A DNA stretch of 64,000 bases from Agarophyton chilense (lineage: Eukaryota; Rhodophyta; Florideophyceae; Gracilariales; Gracilariaceae), in NCBI GenBank assembly GCA_030374765.1, contig JARGXX010000098.1, positions 1,116,001-1,180,000 of the forward strand, given 5' to 3'. A model generated the notes under the pieces. It searched no databases, was not told the DNA's origin, and saw only the letters and a list, made by a program, of their open reading frames with translations. Shown one piece after another: positions 33,946 to 46,262 of the stretch (its first letter is position 1; every line of letters starts with the position of its first letter). Both the position numbers and the translations under genes were made by a program.

Positions 33946-36720
33946 TTGTTACCCTGTTATGCGTGCGGTACCGAAGATCAACTAAAATCCAGCAAGGAAC
34001 TCATCCAAACGAAGTCCCAGATTCACCATCGCGCTTCTGTAGACACCAGAAGATGTAATAATCCATTTAAAGACACCAACATGACATCCTCTAGACACAA
34101 ACTGATGCTCTGCACGGCATGTAGGGGACGCGATACAGGGTGGGACATCATTTGCAACCCACATAAATATGGAGCTTTGAAGTCTGGTAAAGATCTACAG
34201 GCTTGTAAATCTCAATTGCAGCCGAACCAAAAAGTCCCACCTTGACAGTGTTGCGTCGTATGAGCCACTAAAGAGTCAAATGACAACAAAGGGACATGAG
34301 ATGCCGGAAGTTTTGGTGACAAAAGAGCCCCAACCAGAGATCTGACTTTACTGAACCTGGCCTATGCTACGGAGAAGGCTAGCGGAAAATTTGTATCTGA
34401 GTTGCTACGGCTTTTTCTTCGCCGGAAGAAACAGTTTTGAAGAGTCCAGCATCCTACGTGCTCTGCTACAGACACATTAACCACTCAAGGTATGTTAATA
34501 GTGCTGCCATACGTCACGGCAAGAGGGGTTCTTCTGGGGGTCATTGCATTTTTTTGGAACATGGTTGCCATGAAAGTGGTACAAGATTGCGCGGTTTTCC
34601 ATATTTTTCGAAAGAAGAGGCACATCACATGGAGTTGTATGCAGAGTTTTAAGATGCAGTGTCTTACCATTCTAATGGCCACCCAGACGTAGAAACGTGT
34701 GCTGGGAGGTATGCCTGCTCTCAATGCTTATATCTTTTAACGTCTGACAATCACGGATCAGCATCACTGCTGGATGTCCAGAGCGTAGAATGCGTTACAG
34801 ATCTGTGGCTGATTCATTGCATCCTTTTTGCATTGGACGAAACAAGGAGAGATGTGTTCAGGTTACCGGAGGACTCCAGGAGGGACAGCGTGTTAGAAAA
34901 AGCCGCTGACTTCCTCCACTCCAATCGAATTAGACCTTGGAACAACGTTGCTCTCTTGCCCTTCAGGCATGTCGTCACAAGCCGCAGGCTCATCACACGC
35001 GGAAAACATTCTAAAAAGCGTCAAGATGTAGACCCAAGAACTTTGGAAAGGAGGATTAATATAGTGCTGGCGTCTCGACATATAAAATTGCATAAGCTCT
35101 CTGCGAAGTCCAGAGTTTACATGACTACTCAATGGTTTGACGCAGCCGTTCACGCCGGATTGAGATTGTCGCGCGAACAATACGAGGTTGGTGAGCATGA
35201 TTTGTTTAGTCGAGAAAAGACGTCTATGCTGGATCAGGTAGCACAGTACTTTCGTGAAGGAAGGATTCGTACTGGGGTGAGAACTGGACATTGAGCACTG
35301 AAATTCCCAAAACACCAACGCGTCTGTGGGCTAATCTGGTAAGCCAAATGAGCTCAGCAAGACGAGTGTCTACGTGGAGGCTTTCCGCTTTGGCTCTTGG
35401 AACGCGTGTCGATGATATATTCCCTCTATCGAACCTTATGGAGCATCTTCCAAAGCCATCCATTGAAGAATGCCTCTCTTCCTCTGGTGGGGGGTACATA
35501 ATGACGGATATAATCATTTAATTCGCACGTACAAGGTCCTTGAGCAAATCGTTTTGTCAAGGACAAACAGCATTGCCGTTCCGCTCACAATCTTTCTGTC
35601 CGCATGCAGCATTGTAGAGCAAACCCCGTCCTTCGTGAGCGTTCAAAACGCTCTAGGGATCTTACTTTTGTACACTACAACAGAGAGATATCGCAAAAGA
35701 CTTATTGCGGAGAGAGAACGATCAACTCGGGGCCCGTGGGAGGACCTCCCTTTCTGCGAAGGTGAATCTACTCCGCAGTGTCAGTTCGACAAATGGGACA
35801 TTTTTCCACTCCGCGCAGTAAAAGCAGAAGGCAAAGCCAACTTCAAGGTCAATGGTTCTCTTTTACAGGGCGTTTTAAAACCTCGGAAGCGGAAACGGAA
35901 TTCGTTTGGGGTGTCCGACAGAGAGTCTAAATTTGAGTGGAAGCGTCCTGCTCTGCATGGTACACGGACCGCATTCGCCGAGTCGTTCACATCACAGAAG
36001 AAATATGAAGTACTATAACAGTTCTATGACATTGTTTTTGGTCTTTTTTACACTCATAGGGAGGGTCTCTTGGGCCACAATACGCTTGGAGAGGTCGGCA
36101 GAACAATGAGCCGTCATGAGCCCTGTTCTGCGAATACTGCGATTAACTTTCGATCCCTGTTCCTGACAGCATTCAAGCCTCACCGGGGCGTGCGGTACGA
36201 CGATGAAGGGTTTGGAGATCAGCGCATCGTCTACATCGACATCTGTAGGGAGAACGCGTCGGATCTATTTACAATCTGTCGCATGCTTGATATGATTTCA
36301 TCTACATTGCATCTAGGAAGGTAACATAGTCCCCAATTAGTGGTAGTCTCCGGGGGGCAGTCCTCATACCAGGTGCTTTTTGAACTCTGGTTAGCCTCGT
36401 CAAGGGAAACATTGAAAGAGCACAGGACTTCACGCCCAAGTAGGAACACATCACCAAAGCTACATGAATGGATGATACCATTTCCGGGATTCTTCCATGC
36501 TGAAAAGCAGGCAATTTATTCTATATGTAAGGAGGTGATGGATGGCGTGGGTTTAAAAGAGCTTGCGTCCTGTGCCGGACTTTCCGCATCACAGACAGAG
36601 AACATGTTAGAACATGGGCACGCCGGCAACAACCGGGCGTTCTTGTTCTCGCTCACCTGCGATATGGTAATCCATCTCATGCACGTAGATCTATCAGAAC
36701 ATCCTAAACTGCGGGACCAG

Positions 36721-37283
36721 TGTAGGATCCGCTTTACGGAGATAGCAGACACCTGAAAAAGTGTTCGGGACTGCCGAATGGGTGCTTGCGGCTAAAGGGA
36801 AGGTGTGGTAGAGCACAACACTAGTGAGCTAGAATGGGGGTTGTAAGGCCCCACTCGCCAATGAGGGTGGTTGGTACTATTGAACGGACAGCTACTTGTT
36901 GTAGCTTGTCCGGATCTCCGGTAAAGAAATCCTGAACAAGGAACAAGTGAGTTGTGAACCCGTTTGTTGTCTCCTTTACTTTGGAGTCGGCGCCCCCTTC
37001 TGTGCCTTAAGTACAGGGCACAGGGGTGAGCGCCGTACATAATAATATCTAGATATAAACTTGGTTAGCCGATAAACCCCTCTACAGTACGGGATAATGG
37101 TTGCCACGTGGCTACTCACTACAGTAAATGCGTCGTCGCCAATCTGGTATTTCTCTACAAAGGGTCGAATCGGGTGCGCCGTGGCAGACCAAGGTCCCAC
37201 GTGTAACGTACCACCTCATGGACCATCTGCGGGGTGCCGCTTCATAACTTCATCCTAGCCGTTGCACTCACTTATGAGTATCA
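36721..37283 (+). repeat. Dispersed repeat, copy a (inside the PIN/CXC relic)
   Basis: About 560 bp starting TGTAGGATCCGC and ending GAGTATCA. Its reverse complement is related to 41383-42041 (shared agcagacacctg, ttcggactgccga, gcttgcggc, ctcacttatgagt). The ends TG/CA would suit an LTR, but no target duplication flanks it (accag versus ttata), so the borders are approximate. Confidence 0.6.
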
Positions 37284-39321
37284 TTATACTTAGCCAAAAA
37301 AATCTTCCATTGGCATTCCGACAGTGCAGAATACTAAAACCGGCTTAAAAAGCTACAGCGACCATCTGGGCGGAAGGACGTAGTTTCGGAAAGTAGGCAT
37401 TTATCTGCTCGTCACATGTTGGGAAAAGGCGGAAAAGGCAGAGCGGATGAGAAACCTTCACGGGGCTTGTATGGCCAGACTACGACAATCGTTTCCTCTC
37501 AGATGCTCGAAGAAGGGCAGTTAATTTGGCGAAATGTCGAAGAAGTCTTTGGGAAAAGTGTAAACGGAAAGAATTTCGTCACAAACATCCTGTTTGGCTG
37601 CCTTCTACCTACATTCGGTTTTCATGTGTTGTCGCGAACGGGACACACGGATTTACGGAGTGCTTTTGGTTCGGACTGACATATATCCTGCACTCATGAA
37701 ACCATTTGAAGGATCAGAAGCTCTCTCTGTTTTACGCATTCATGAAAAAATCCTCCCATCTTCCGTTGTGTCTTACTTGTTTATCGATAAGCCTGGAACG
37801 TGCGTCTTAAAACTTTCAAGCTTTTCAAGTGGGACTCGGAATGCCATTGACCAGAAGGGATGGACTTGCGTGCACATTGATGAAGCATTAGCAATGCTCA
37901 TAGTCCGACATCTGAAGAGCCTCAGCCTAACTTTACTGAGTCATTTGGAGAATTCCGCATCATGGTTACTTCAGGTGTCACATTTCTGTAACATGGCTCA
38001 GGACGTCACTGGGGCGACGCGAAAGCACGGACGTTTCAGAAATGTAGATGACGTAGGAGAGAGTAGGAATGTCCTCGCCATGGTTGAAATAATGCGAAAA
38101 TCACGATTTATGACCCTGGAACAACGGGAGAGAGCCTGGATATCCAACATGTTCTCCACACCTCCTTTATGAATAAATATAAAGAAGGACCAAGACTCCC
38201 TTCTTAAAATACAAGAGCGCGGAAAGACAACAGTTGCCCTACACGCTTCGGTGCTGTTTCCGGATGTGTTTAGTCCTCTTTCTCAACAGGACAGACACAA
38301 ATTTTTCGACGGGAAAATGTTTAAAAAGTGGACAACCCAGAAAAGGGTTGCCACTGCGGGGCAGTCGATCAGAAAGAAAGGACGGCTTTCATCTTCGTCG
38401 CCAGAAACGGAAGGTACTTTCCCAATGATGGCTTTGACAGCGGTTAAGAGACCAACCTCGCTCCAATCGGCCTCAAAAGAGTTCTCCGAGAGACGTCGCA
38501 AAATTCAGAGAGCAAAAGACCTGTTACATAATGCCGAGAGAGAGGCGCGCGGCAAAATAAACGAACTATCTACAGAGAAAGCCTCGGATCGTTGGGATCT
38601 TGTGCCTGACTCTCGGCACTTTATTTGGCCTCAGGCGGACGCATAATTGAACAATGACGGCACTTTAGTGCATGCTCACAAGTCACGGTTTCTCAAATAG
38701 GTTTCCTCGAGTGGACGGCAAAAAATCTACACATTGAACGAGCTTTTGCCCTCCATCGATGATGCACCAACCCGAAACCACCCGGTATCCAAGGGTGTCT
38801 TCGACGCCTCTATTGGGGGCATCTTCTCCATTCTGTTGGATGCGATGAATGCCATACACTACCGTGGATACAGCGCCGAGAGCGGAACCACTTTAAAAGA
38901 GGTAATTACTGGAAAGATGAAGAATATACTGCGGCGGTGGCTGTAGCGAAGGAGGGGAGCCTGCCTACGACAACTACACCTCCACAATGACGACCCATAT
39001 CTGGTTCTTTCACAGAAAGGCGCTGATCAAGAAAGGAGAGACGCAAATAGAAAAGGGCGAGGAATTGGAGGGAGTTTGGATGAATCGGAATGCATTGTAG
39101 GACTTAGCGCGCTCCCCAGCTTCGATGAAGAGCTTGTATTCCCATGGACGCACCTGATTCGGGATCGAAGATAAAAAGACGAGATAGCTTCTCTCCATCT
39201 TATACGCGGTGTAGTTGCAGCTCAGGGGCTTTGCCGTGAGGCTGGATTCGAGCTCACCCTTTACCTACACGGTGGAGCGTTTTCAAGCGGACCTAGTTCT
39301 ACCGGCAAACTTTTATCAAGT

Positions 39322-40299
39322 TTGGAGGCGAGGCGAGCTACGGAATCGGACAGTGGTGACACAAGAGGCACCGTTGTCTTGGAAGAGAAGCGTCACGACG
39401 GGGAACACGAGTCTGAATCAAGCGGGAAGTTCGAGACTGCTCCTCGCGGGTGCGTCGTGACCATTCGTAGAAGCGGTCACCTTGAAATATCTCAAATTCA
39501 CTTGTGTCACGGAGAGGCTGAAACGGGAATTGTGTCGACATTTAAGGTCTTAATCGAGGCTCCGTTTCTTCGATTGTTCGAACAAAGACGCGCAGAAGCC
39601 CAGCAAGCACACGTTTCTCTGCAGCACTCCTGTGTAGTGCTCTCCGATGATACCGACCTGTTTATAATACTTCTTTTGTCAGGTTGGATGGCAGGGAAGC
39701 CAGTTCAGCACGTAGTACGTGACACGGTGCACGATTTGGACTGCGCTATTCATCGAATGGGGAAAGCCCGCAGCAATCCCGCAGCTCCTGCCATGATGTA
39801 TGCGATGGCGGGGTGTGACTTCACTCCCGGGACGAGAGGTATCGGTCATGAAACGTACACGGCGGCGTACATGGCATCTGCGCCAAATCTCGGATGCGTC
39901 GTCATTTCTACTTCGGAGGAGCTATATGGGAATCTAGTCTGCCTAGAATTTATGCGAAAGTCTGGAGTGACATGTTTTTCGACGCTAATTGAGAAAGAAG
40001 AGAAACGATTGCTACTAGCTGAGGCTGTTAGGACGCACGCAATGAGGCACAGAGAAATGCTTCGGGCACTCGACTCTTCTTTCGCCTCTTCGCAAAAGTT
40101 CGGTTCCCCATCATGGCGTGTCATTGTTCGAAATTATATTTCCGACAAGGTGGAGACTTTTTATTCACTCATTTCTCCTAAGCCTCATATTTCGTTGCAG
40201 GTGGCCAGGTGTCGTTTTATCATATTCAATTACTGGGCAAGAAGTAGTGAAACTGATCTATCGGGTTTGAAACACAGCCTCTCTGACGGAAATGGGTAA
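39322..40299 (+). pseudogene. XPG/FEN-like PIN segment of the relic
   Basis: The longest surviving piece, 325 codons. The acidic DDTD motif at 39646-39657 follows a hydrophobic strand (CVVLS), and AGCDFTPGTRGIGHET at about 39805-39855 matches the SGCDYLP..GIG pattern at the helix-hairpin-helix entry of FEN1/XPG nucleases. The acidic residues expected to bind metal are therefore present in this half of the fold; the N-terminal acidic residues cannot be assigned. The piece ends at TAA 40297-40299 and the same frame continues into the Cys-rich tail. Confidence 0.5.
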
Positions 40300-40767
40300 A
40301 GAAAAGATGAAAGCATCTTAACTGAGGACGGGAAAGATGTACAATCACTACAAGCGCAGATGAAAGCTAATTTTGCGAACTGCGGGTGCAGAACAAATTG
40401 TGAGACGTTGCGATGCTCTTGTCACAAGGTTTCAAGAAAGTGCATTGGATGCAGATGTATAGCTGGAATATGCCGAAACAGGATTGCAGGAGAACGACGC
40501 ATTCTGAACGGTGAAAAAAGTAACCTTCTCAGTACGCATGACGATGCGGAAGGAATGCCTGAACCTGCGACTAATGAAAATAGCCAAGTACTTGTCTCAA
40601 ACGGATCTACAAACCAATTCGGACAAGTTCAGAGTCAGGACAATTACGTCTCTCTTGTCTCGGACAGCGACACGACATCCGACACAAGCTGCGCAGAAAT
40701 ATCCTATGAAGAGATGGTAGTCCACGACGAGCTGGACGAGTTGATCGCTGGAGAAGAGCATTTATGA

Positions 40768-41382
40768 ACATCATGGAATTCACAGCTTCAAGCACCGACG
40801 CCCAAGTTCGGCTTTTTCGCAAACAGGCCTAGATGCCCCGGAATTTCAGTGTGATATTGTAGTCATCGTATCCTCCAAAGGTACTTCGAAAGCCTCTGCG
40901 ATTCCATCCGAGTTCCATAGTGTCTTTGGGAATGCTTTCGAAAAGGCCTCGAGGTTTACGACGACCTTTTCTGGATTGAATAATGCTCGGGACATCCATC
41001 TTAGGTAAACGAATTCCACATCTTTTGGTACAGGATTCTTTTGGAGGTACTCCCTGTTTTGCCATATTAAAAACCCCAAGGCTTACTGCGGGTGGGGTTT
41101 AGGAGATTGCCTGTCATTGAAGAGGATTTGATTCGGATGCTTGAAGGGAAGACAGTCAGGAGGTATTGAAACGTGCAGAATTGCTCCGGCACATATCCCT
41201 TTGACATCTACAAGCACACTATAGCGTTTTGACAGAAGCAGTTATGCACATCTGCAGTACCGACGACTTGAACGAACTTATTTTTCAAATAGAGAGATCA
41301 AATGTTTAATGATACCTACTTCGAATGTAGTAATCTACTATGCCGGGGAATCCGATAGGTTGGGTTTTCGCGAAGTCGCAGT
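40768..41382. other. No gene recognised
   Basis: Two overlapping minus-strand frames (40829-41065, 40846-41079) are short and lack known domains. Likely part of the surrounding repeat tract. Confidence 0.35.
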
Positions 41383-42041
41383 TGGAACTCATAAGTGAGT
41401 GTTGTCATCAGCATTGTGATATGAAACGGCATCCCGCATAGGATGCCTAGAGGCAGAATGTCTTTGTGGAACACGTGGCGTCATGGGTCGAGTGGCTTAC
41501 CACGGAGCGCGCATAGTTGCGACCCTTCCTAGGGGAATGCCATATTGGCAACGGCGCATGTAGTGGCGATCCACGTGGAGGGCTTTACTACCCTTTGTAG
41601 CTAGACGTCCATTAGGGACCATACTCGTACAGTGGTTTGGCTAAGTGGCTGACCACTGGGTATTATTTATATATTTATTTGGGCACTCACCCTGGTACAC
41701 AGTATATAGGGTACCAGAGGTGAGCGCCGACTCCAAGTGAAGGAGACAACATGGGCATCATGACTATTCTGTTCCTCGCTTAGGATTCCTTAACCGGAGA
41801 TCCGGACGAGCTATAATAGATAGTCAGTCCCCAACCACTTCACGAGCCGTCTCGTACCTACGTTCCCTCAACGTTTTACAGTTGCACTGTTCACCCTCGC
41901 TGGCGAGTAGTGGCCTTACACCCCACTTCCAGCTCGCTGGTGTTGTAGCTCTACCACCCCTTTTCCTTCGCCGCAAGCAACCCATCGGCAGTCCGAACGC
42001 TGTCGCAGGTGTCTGCTCTCTCCGTTAGAGCGGATAATACA
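41383..42041 (-). repeat. Dispersed repeat, copy b (inverted)
   Basis: Related to 36721-37283 in opposite orientation and about 100 bp longer. On the minus strand it starts TGTATTATCCGC and ends GAGTTCCA. A minus-strand open frame (42292-41951) runs into it and ends in residues resembling the end of the frame that runs into copy a (ALTERADT versus FTEIADT). No target duplication was found. Confidence 0.6.
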
Positions 42042-43736
42042 TCCAACGGAGGATTGGCTCCTGCACCTTCAACGAGCAGCTCATTTGCCTCCCAACAACC
42101 GGAAGATCTGAACAGTGTATCGACTGATGATAAACTGCAGTCATTTGTGAGAACGCCGCTTTGGTTCACGCTTTCGGCGAATACTTCCATTGAAATAAAG
42201 CTGGTTACTCTATAAACGGAGTAAATGTCAGGTGAAACTGACCGAAAAGTATGGCAGGTGAGATTAGTAATCTGTTCCTTCGCTAACATCACTAAAGCTC
42301 CTTAAAAGAGCCTCTGTCATTTTGTCCAGGCATCTGATCGATAACCGTCATAGAACGAGTTATAAATGATAAAGTCTGGCCCCGGCCGGATGCGCTGCAG
42401 CATGTTAAAGAAACTAAGTCGACTTTGAAGTGACGTATCATCTCAGAATTTTCGATAGTTTCATCATCTCAGAATTTTTGATAGTTTCATCATCTGGTCT
42501 GCTCCTGTATCTCCGAAAAGGCTTGGCTGAAAAATCTTAAGTAATTAACAGAGCCCACCGCTGACCGGTACCTTTCCTTGTTCTTTGTACTTTGTAAAAC
42601 GGCCTAAGTACATCTAAAATCTTCTAATTTGTTGTCATGACTTTGAAAGCATCGTGGCATACAGTAAAATCGTTTTGATGAACATAGTTGCTGAATTGTG
42701 TCGTCACATTGCGGTCTCTGCATTGTACCGTATTGCAACGACCCCAAAACGGCTTCAATTCGTAATTATATGTTCCAAGCATTCTTTCTTGTGTTGGAAA
42801 ATGCACTTTCAATTGATAAAGGAACTTACGGGGGCGTTGAAGAAAAGTTGAGAAGCTGGGAAACAGTTGCAAATGATGGTGTCACTGATAATTGTACCGC
42901 TTCATTTGATACATTTAAAATCACTCGGTCGTGTTCAAAAGAGGTCCGCCTTAGCTTTGGGTGACATTTGTTTGGGCTGGTCTGCCCGAATGCGGTTGAA
43001 GAAGAGTATCACTGAATGGAATCGTCTTTTTCTTGTTGAAGAAGGACGGTGAAGGGGGAGTGAAATTGGGATGGGTAAATGCTTCTGCATTGCTTTAATT
43101 CAATATGGAATATGTTTTGGCTTCGGTTTTGACCCCAAATTCGCACTTTGCACCATTTCTGGCGAAGTGTGTCGGCCGATCACGGACTGTGTGATATGTC
43201 GTTAAAAGATAGATCATTTTACATCAACAAGCTTCTCTGTCGTATTGCTATGTGCCAGTGTATGCGTCCGTAGAATTGAACTCCCATAAAGCCAAATTGA
43301 CCTTATATGATTCCAATATTTCTCTTACAACAGAACTGAAAATTTTCATGATTTAGAATTTCAAAATTAAAACAGTAAAGAATCTTTTGAGTCCTCAGCA
43401 GAAATAAAAACTATATTTTTTGTGTAGCAAACATAACTATGTCCAAGTATACCAGTAACTAAAATTTTGGCGTCAAGCGATCCTGGAAACCCTCGTCGAA
43501 GGTTTGTATCTCGTTTAATGATCTAATGTTGCATACTTTGAAGGTAGATTCCAACGAAGGCAGAGTGTTCCACAATACGTTACAGTTACGTACAGTGCGC
43601 AAAATCTGGATAAAGTCACCACCCTATTCCTCCTTACTGCCATCCAAAGACGGCAACTGGGACTTTTACCGTAGTCAGTACTTAAAAAACCATGAAAAAA
43701 CAAGTTTCAGAGCTTTGCAGAACTAGACCGAGCCCA
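42042..43736. other. Decayed tract with a 26-bp tandem duplication
   Basis: Two 26-bp units, tcatctcagaatttt(c/t)gatag..., stand at 42438-42463 and 42464-42489. Short + strand frames at 42698-43052 look like pieces of a broken protein but show no known domain. Confidence 0.35.
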
Positions 43737-44921
43737 CAGTTTTCTGAACTTCACAAAATCCTGAACAAGATAGCGAAATCTAAATAAAGGCCAAAACAAA
43801 GAAACACATTTATTTCATTCAATACTTAGTCATTTCACCCTTTTCTTTACCACTTGAATACAGCGCTCCTGTATAGAACTTTAAAGTGATTTAATAAACT
43901 CTTCGCTTAAATTATTCCAACATTCAGTCACACATTCCAAAAGCGTTCCAACATCTTGGGATTGGCACTGATTGGCGTAAACGCGGCGTGCTAAACCTCC
44001 CCAAATGTTTTCCATAATGTTCAAGTCAGGTGACTTGGCTGGGCACTGTAAAACATTAACATTATGATCAGCCAACCACTTTGTAGTATACAATGAACTG
44101 TGTACAGAAGCCCCGTCTTGCTGAAAAGTAAAACTTTCTCCGATTGTTTCGGCCGCAAATGGAAGCAATTCTTTCTGCAACACCTTGCAGTACTTCATGG
44201 AATCCATTTTACCGACGCAAACAACCAGATTACTTAAACCATAGTAGAAACAAGCACCCCAAAGCATCACAGAATCCCCTCCATTTTGTCGCTTAGAAAA
44301 ATTAATCTCTTTCTTAATTTTATCATGCCAATAATGAGCAAATCCGTCTGGTCCATCTAGGTTAATTTTATTCTCATCGGAAAAAATGGGTTTCTTCCAT
44401 TTCGTCATAGAAAAAGTCATCTTCTCTCGAGCCCAAATAAACCTTTTCTTTTTATGTATTTTCGTCATCATTGGTACTTTCTTCATCTTCTTATAGATTA
44501 AATTTGGATCATTATGAACACTTGTTGTATGCGCCTGACAGAAACCGAGAGAGAAAGATCTTTACGGAGTTCTCTCGCAGAGCTAGATGAGTTTGATGCC
44601 GAGCGAAGAAGATCTCTTTTAGCCGTCAAACTCATTTTGTTGTTGTTAGAGCCTTTATAACGTTTTTTGTAGTTTTCGGGATCTTTGAGAAAGTTTTGGA
44701 CCACAGTGCGAGAGCTTTTAATGGTTTGAGCAATCTCTCTTTGAAAAAAGCAATGTAATGAAGCTTCAAGTATCATACCTTTTTCTTTATCCGTTAAAGG
44801 TTTTTAACGGCCCATTTTTATGTTCTTGGACTTTGAAGTTGTAGGAAATGTTGAGGAGAATGTTGTTGGAGCTTTTGTTTTATTCAAAATGCGCGCGCGT
44901 TTGTTCAAAGGAAAAAAACTG
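43737..44921 (-). mobile_element. Tc1-like transposon A
   Basis: About 1.19 kb. The ends are imperfect inverted repeats (CAGTTTTCTGAAC on the left; CAGTTTTTTTCC read from the right), with TA after the right end. The transposase is on the minus strand (43881-44776). Its family is Tc1/mariner but its sequence is distinct from elements B and C. Confidence 0.7.
43881..44776 (-). pseudogene. Tc1-like transposase, element A
   Basis: The N-terminal helix-turn-helix part (REIAQTIKSSRTVVQNFLKD) is in one frame (44776-44498) and the catalytic part in another (44486-43881). Reading matches the family again if the frame moves by -1 near 44510. Catalytic triad: Asp in IFSDENKINLDGPDG, Asp in FQQDGASVH, Glu in SPDLNIMENIWGGLAR, the DDE set of Tc1 transposases. 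A possible earlier start near 44815 is followed after three codons by TAA. The gene is inactive. Confidence 0.8.
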
Positions 44922-44962
44922 TAGTGGACTTTAATTAGATTTCGGGGGTGTTTTTGTACATA

Positions 44963-46260
44963 AAGTGCGTTTCAAAAACATATCCCTTTACAAAAACTGC
45001 GCCAAAAAGGCATTTCACGTACTGGAGAGCACATTTCACAACAAATAAAAACCACTAAGTCAATAACACTGTTTCAAAAGTATATCCTTTATACAATCAT
45101 TCGCTCAATTATGGCTCGTTGCGCACCTCTGACACGCTCTGAACAGCTAGAAATCATGGAATTAGTAGGTCAGGGTATGATTCCAGCAGATATAGCCCGA
45201 AAACTCAAGCGCAGCCCAAAAACAATCAGCAACTTCATCAAAAACCCCGCTACATACGGAACAAAGCGTTCAACCGGCCGTTCTACGGCACTATCCCCGG
45301 CCGATAAGCGTGGAAGTAAGCGAGAAATATGCCGCAACACTTCATCTTGCGGGAAAATTGTCAGAAATCTAAATTTGTCTCTATCAAGATCTACAATATG
45401 GCGTGAAGTCAACCGTCAAAATTTGTTCAAGTACACAAAAATGAGGAAATATTTTTTTTAAAAGATAATCACAAGAAAAATCGAGTTGAATGGTGTGCTC
45501 AAAAGGCTTATTGGAAAACGGAATGGAATAATGTTATCTTTCCAGACGAAAAAAAGTTTAACCTTGATGGTCCAGATTGCTATAAATTTTATTGGCACGA
45601 TCTACGAAAAGAAAAGAAGGAATTTGTGACTAGGCATTCAGGAGGCGCATCAGTAATGGTTTGAGCTGGAATCTCTACAAAAGGAGCAAATGATATGGCT
45701 TTTGTTGAAACTATAATGAACTCTGAGAAGTATGCTGAGGTTCTAGAAAACTATCTTTTACCTTTTGCATACTGTATACACGGAGAAGAATTCATTTTTC
45801 AGCAAGATAATGCACCTGTGCATAAGTCAATTCTATGAAACAGTGGTTTAATAGTCTAAATATGTCGGTTATGGAATGGCCTGCGCGCTCTCCTGACCTC
45901 AAACCTATCGAAAACATTTGGGGAATGTTGGCCCGAATGGTTTATGGCCAAGGAAGGCAATTTGATACAGTTTTTGATCTGAAGAATTGTATCAAAGATT
46001 GCTGGGAAAAGATTGACTGTACTGCTATCAATCCTTTTATAAAATCAATTCCAAAGCGTTGTATAAGTGTTATACAGGCTAGAGGAGCAAAAATAAACTA
46101 CTGAACTCGCGTTAGAATAAAAAGGATGCAATAAAGGTTATGATTTTGAAACAGTTTTTTTACTTGAAAATTTTTTCACACTGATTTTGTTAGTTTTACT
46201 GTAGCCAAAACGTCGATTTTTGGAAAATTTGCGCGAGGGATATGATTTTGAAACAGACTT
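44963..46260 (+). mobile_element. Tc1-like transposon B
   Basis: 1298 bp between TA dinucleotides (44961-44962 and 46261-46262). Terminal inverted repeats begin AAGTGCGTTTCAAAA on the left and AAGTCTGTTTCAAAA on the right, each followed by CATATCCC. It is a close copy of element C (57119-58417) in the opposite orientation. Confidence 0.85.
45111..46104 (+). pseudogene. Tc1-like transposase, element B
   Basis: Starts MARCAPLTRSEQLEIMELVG at ATG 45111 with a paired-like helix-turn-helix (IPADIARKLKRSPKTISNFI). At 45452-45463 a run of eight T then four A ends the frame with TAA; the catalytic domain continues in the -1 frame (DNHKKNRVEWCAQKA, VIFPDEKKFNLDGPD). A TGA replaces the Trp of SVMVWAG near 45661. 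A further one-base deletion near 45830 again shifts the frame; the last part (SPDLKPIENIWGMLARMVYG) holds the catalytic Glu. The first two lesions are shared with element C, the third is not. Confidence 0.85.
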
Positions 46261-46262
46261 TA

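Larger units (their letters stand above)
33946..40767 (+). pseudogene. Relic of a large PIN/CXC-domain protein of an uncharacterised family
   Basis: From 35470 to 40767 the open segments (35470-36018, 36070-36324, 36340-36756, 37594-38172, 38251-38646, 38734-38946, 39322-40299, 40360-40767) all lie in one frame and are split by stops of all three kinds. Upstream segments (34437-35294, and perhaps 33946-34245 with CxxC pairs) look like the N-terminal part. Recognisable parts: WMIPFPGFFHAEKQAI then VMDGVGLKELAS and MLEHGHAGNNRA (36455-36640); an XPG/FEN-like PIN segment with LSDDTDLFIILL (39640-39670) and AGCDFTPGTRGIGHET (39805-39855); and a CXC/tesmin-like Cys cluster, NCGCRTNC...RCSCHK...CIGCRC (40378-40470). 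The same combination (GLKEL...GHA, DTD, GCD, Cys-rich tail) occurs, as I recall, in repeated metazoan proteins of unknown function. The nuclease role is inferred from the Asp motifs. Confidence 0.5.

Noticed and set aside
36010-36059. A 50-base intron in the PIN/CXC relic (strong acceptor at 36059)
   Set aside because: Splicing there would shift into a frame that stops soon after; the protein-like reading goes on in the unspliced frame.
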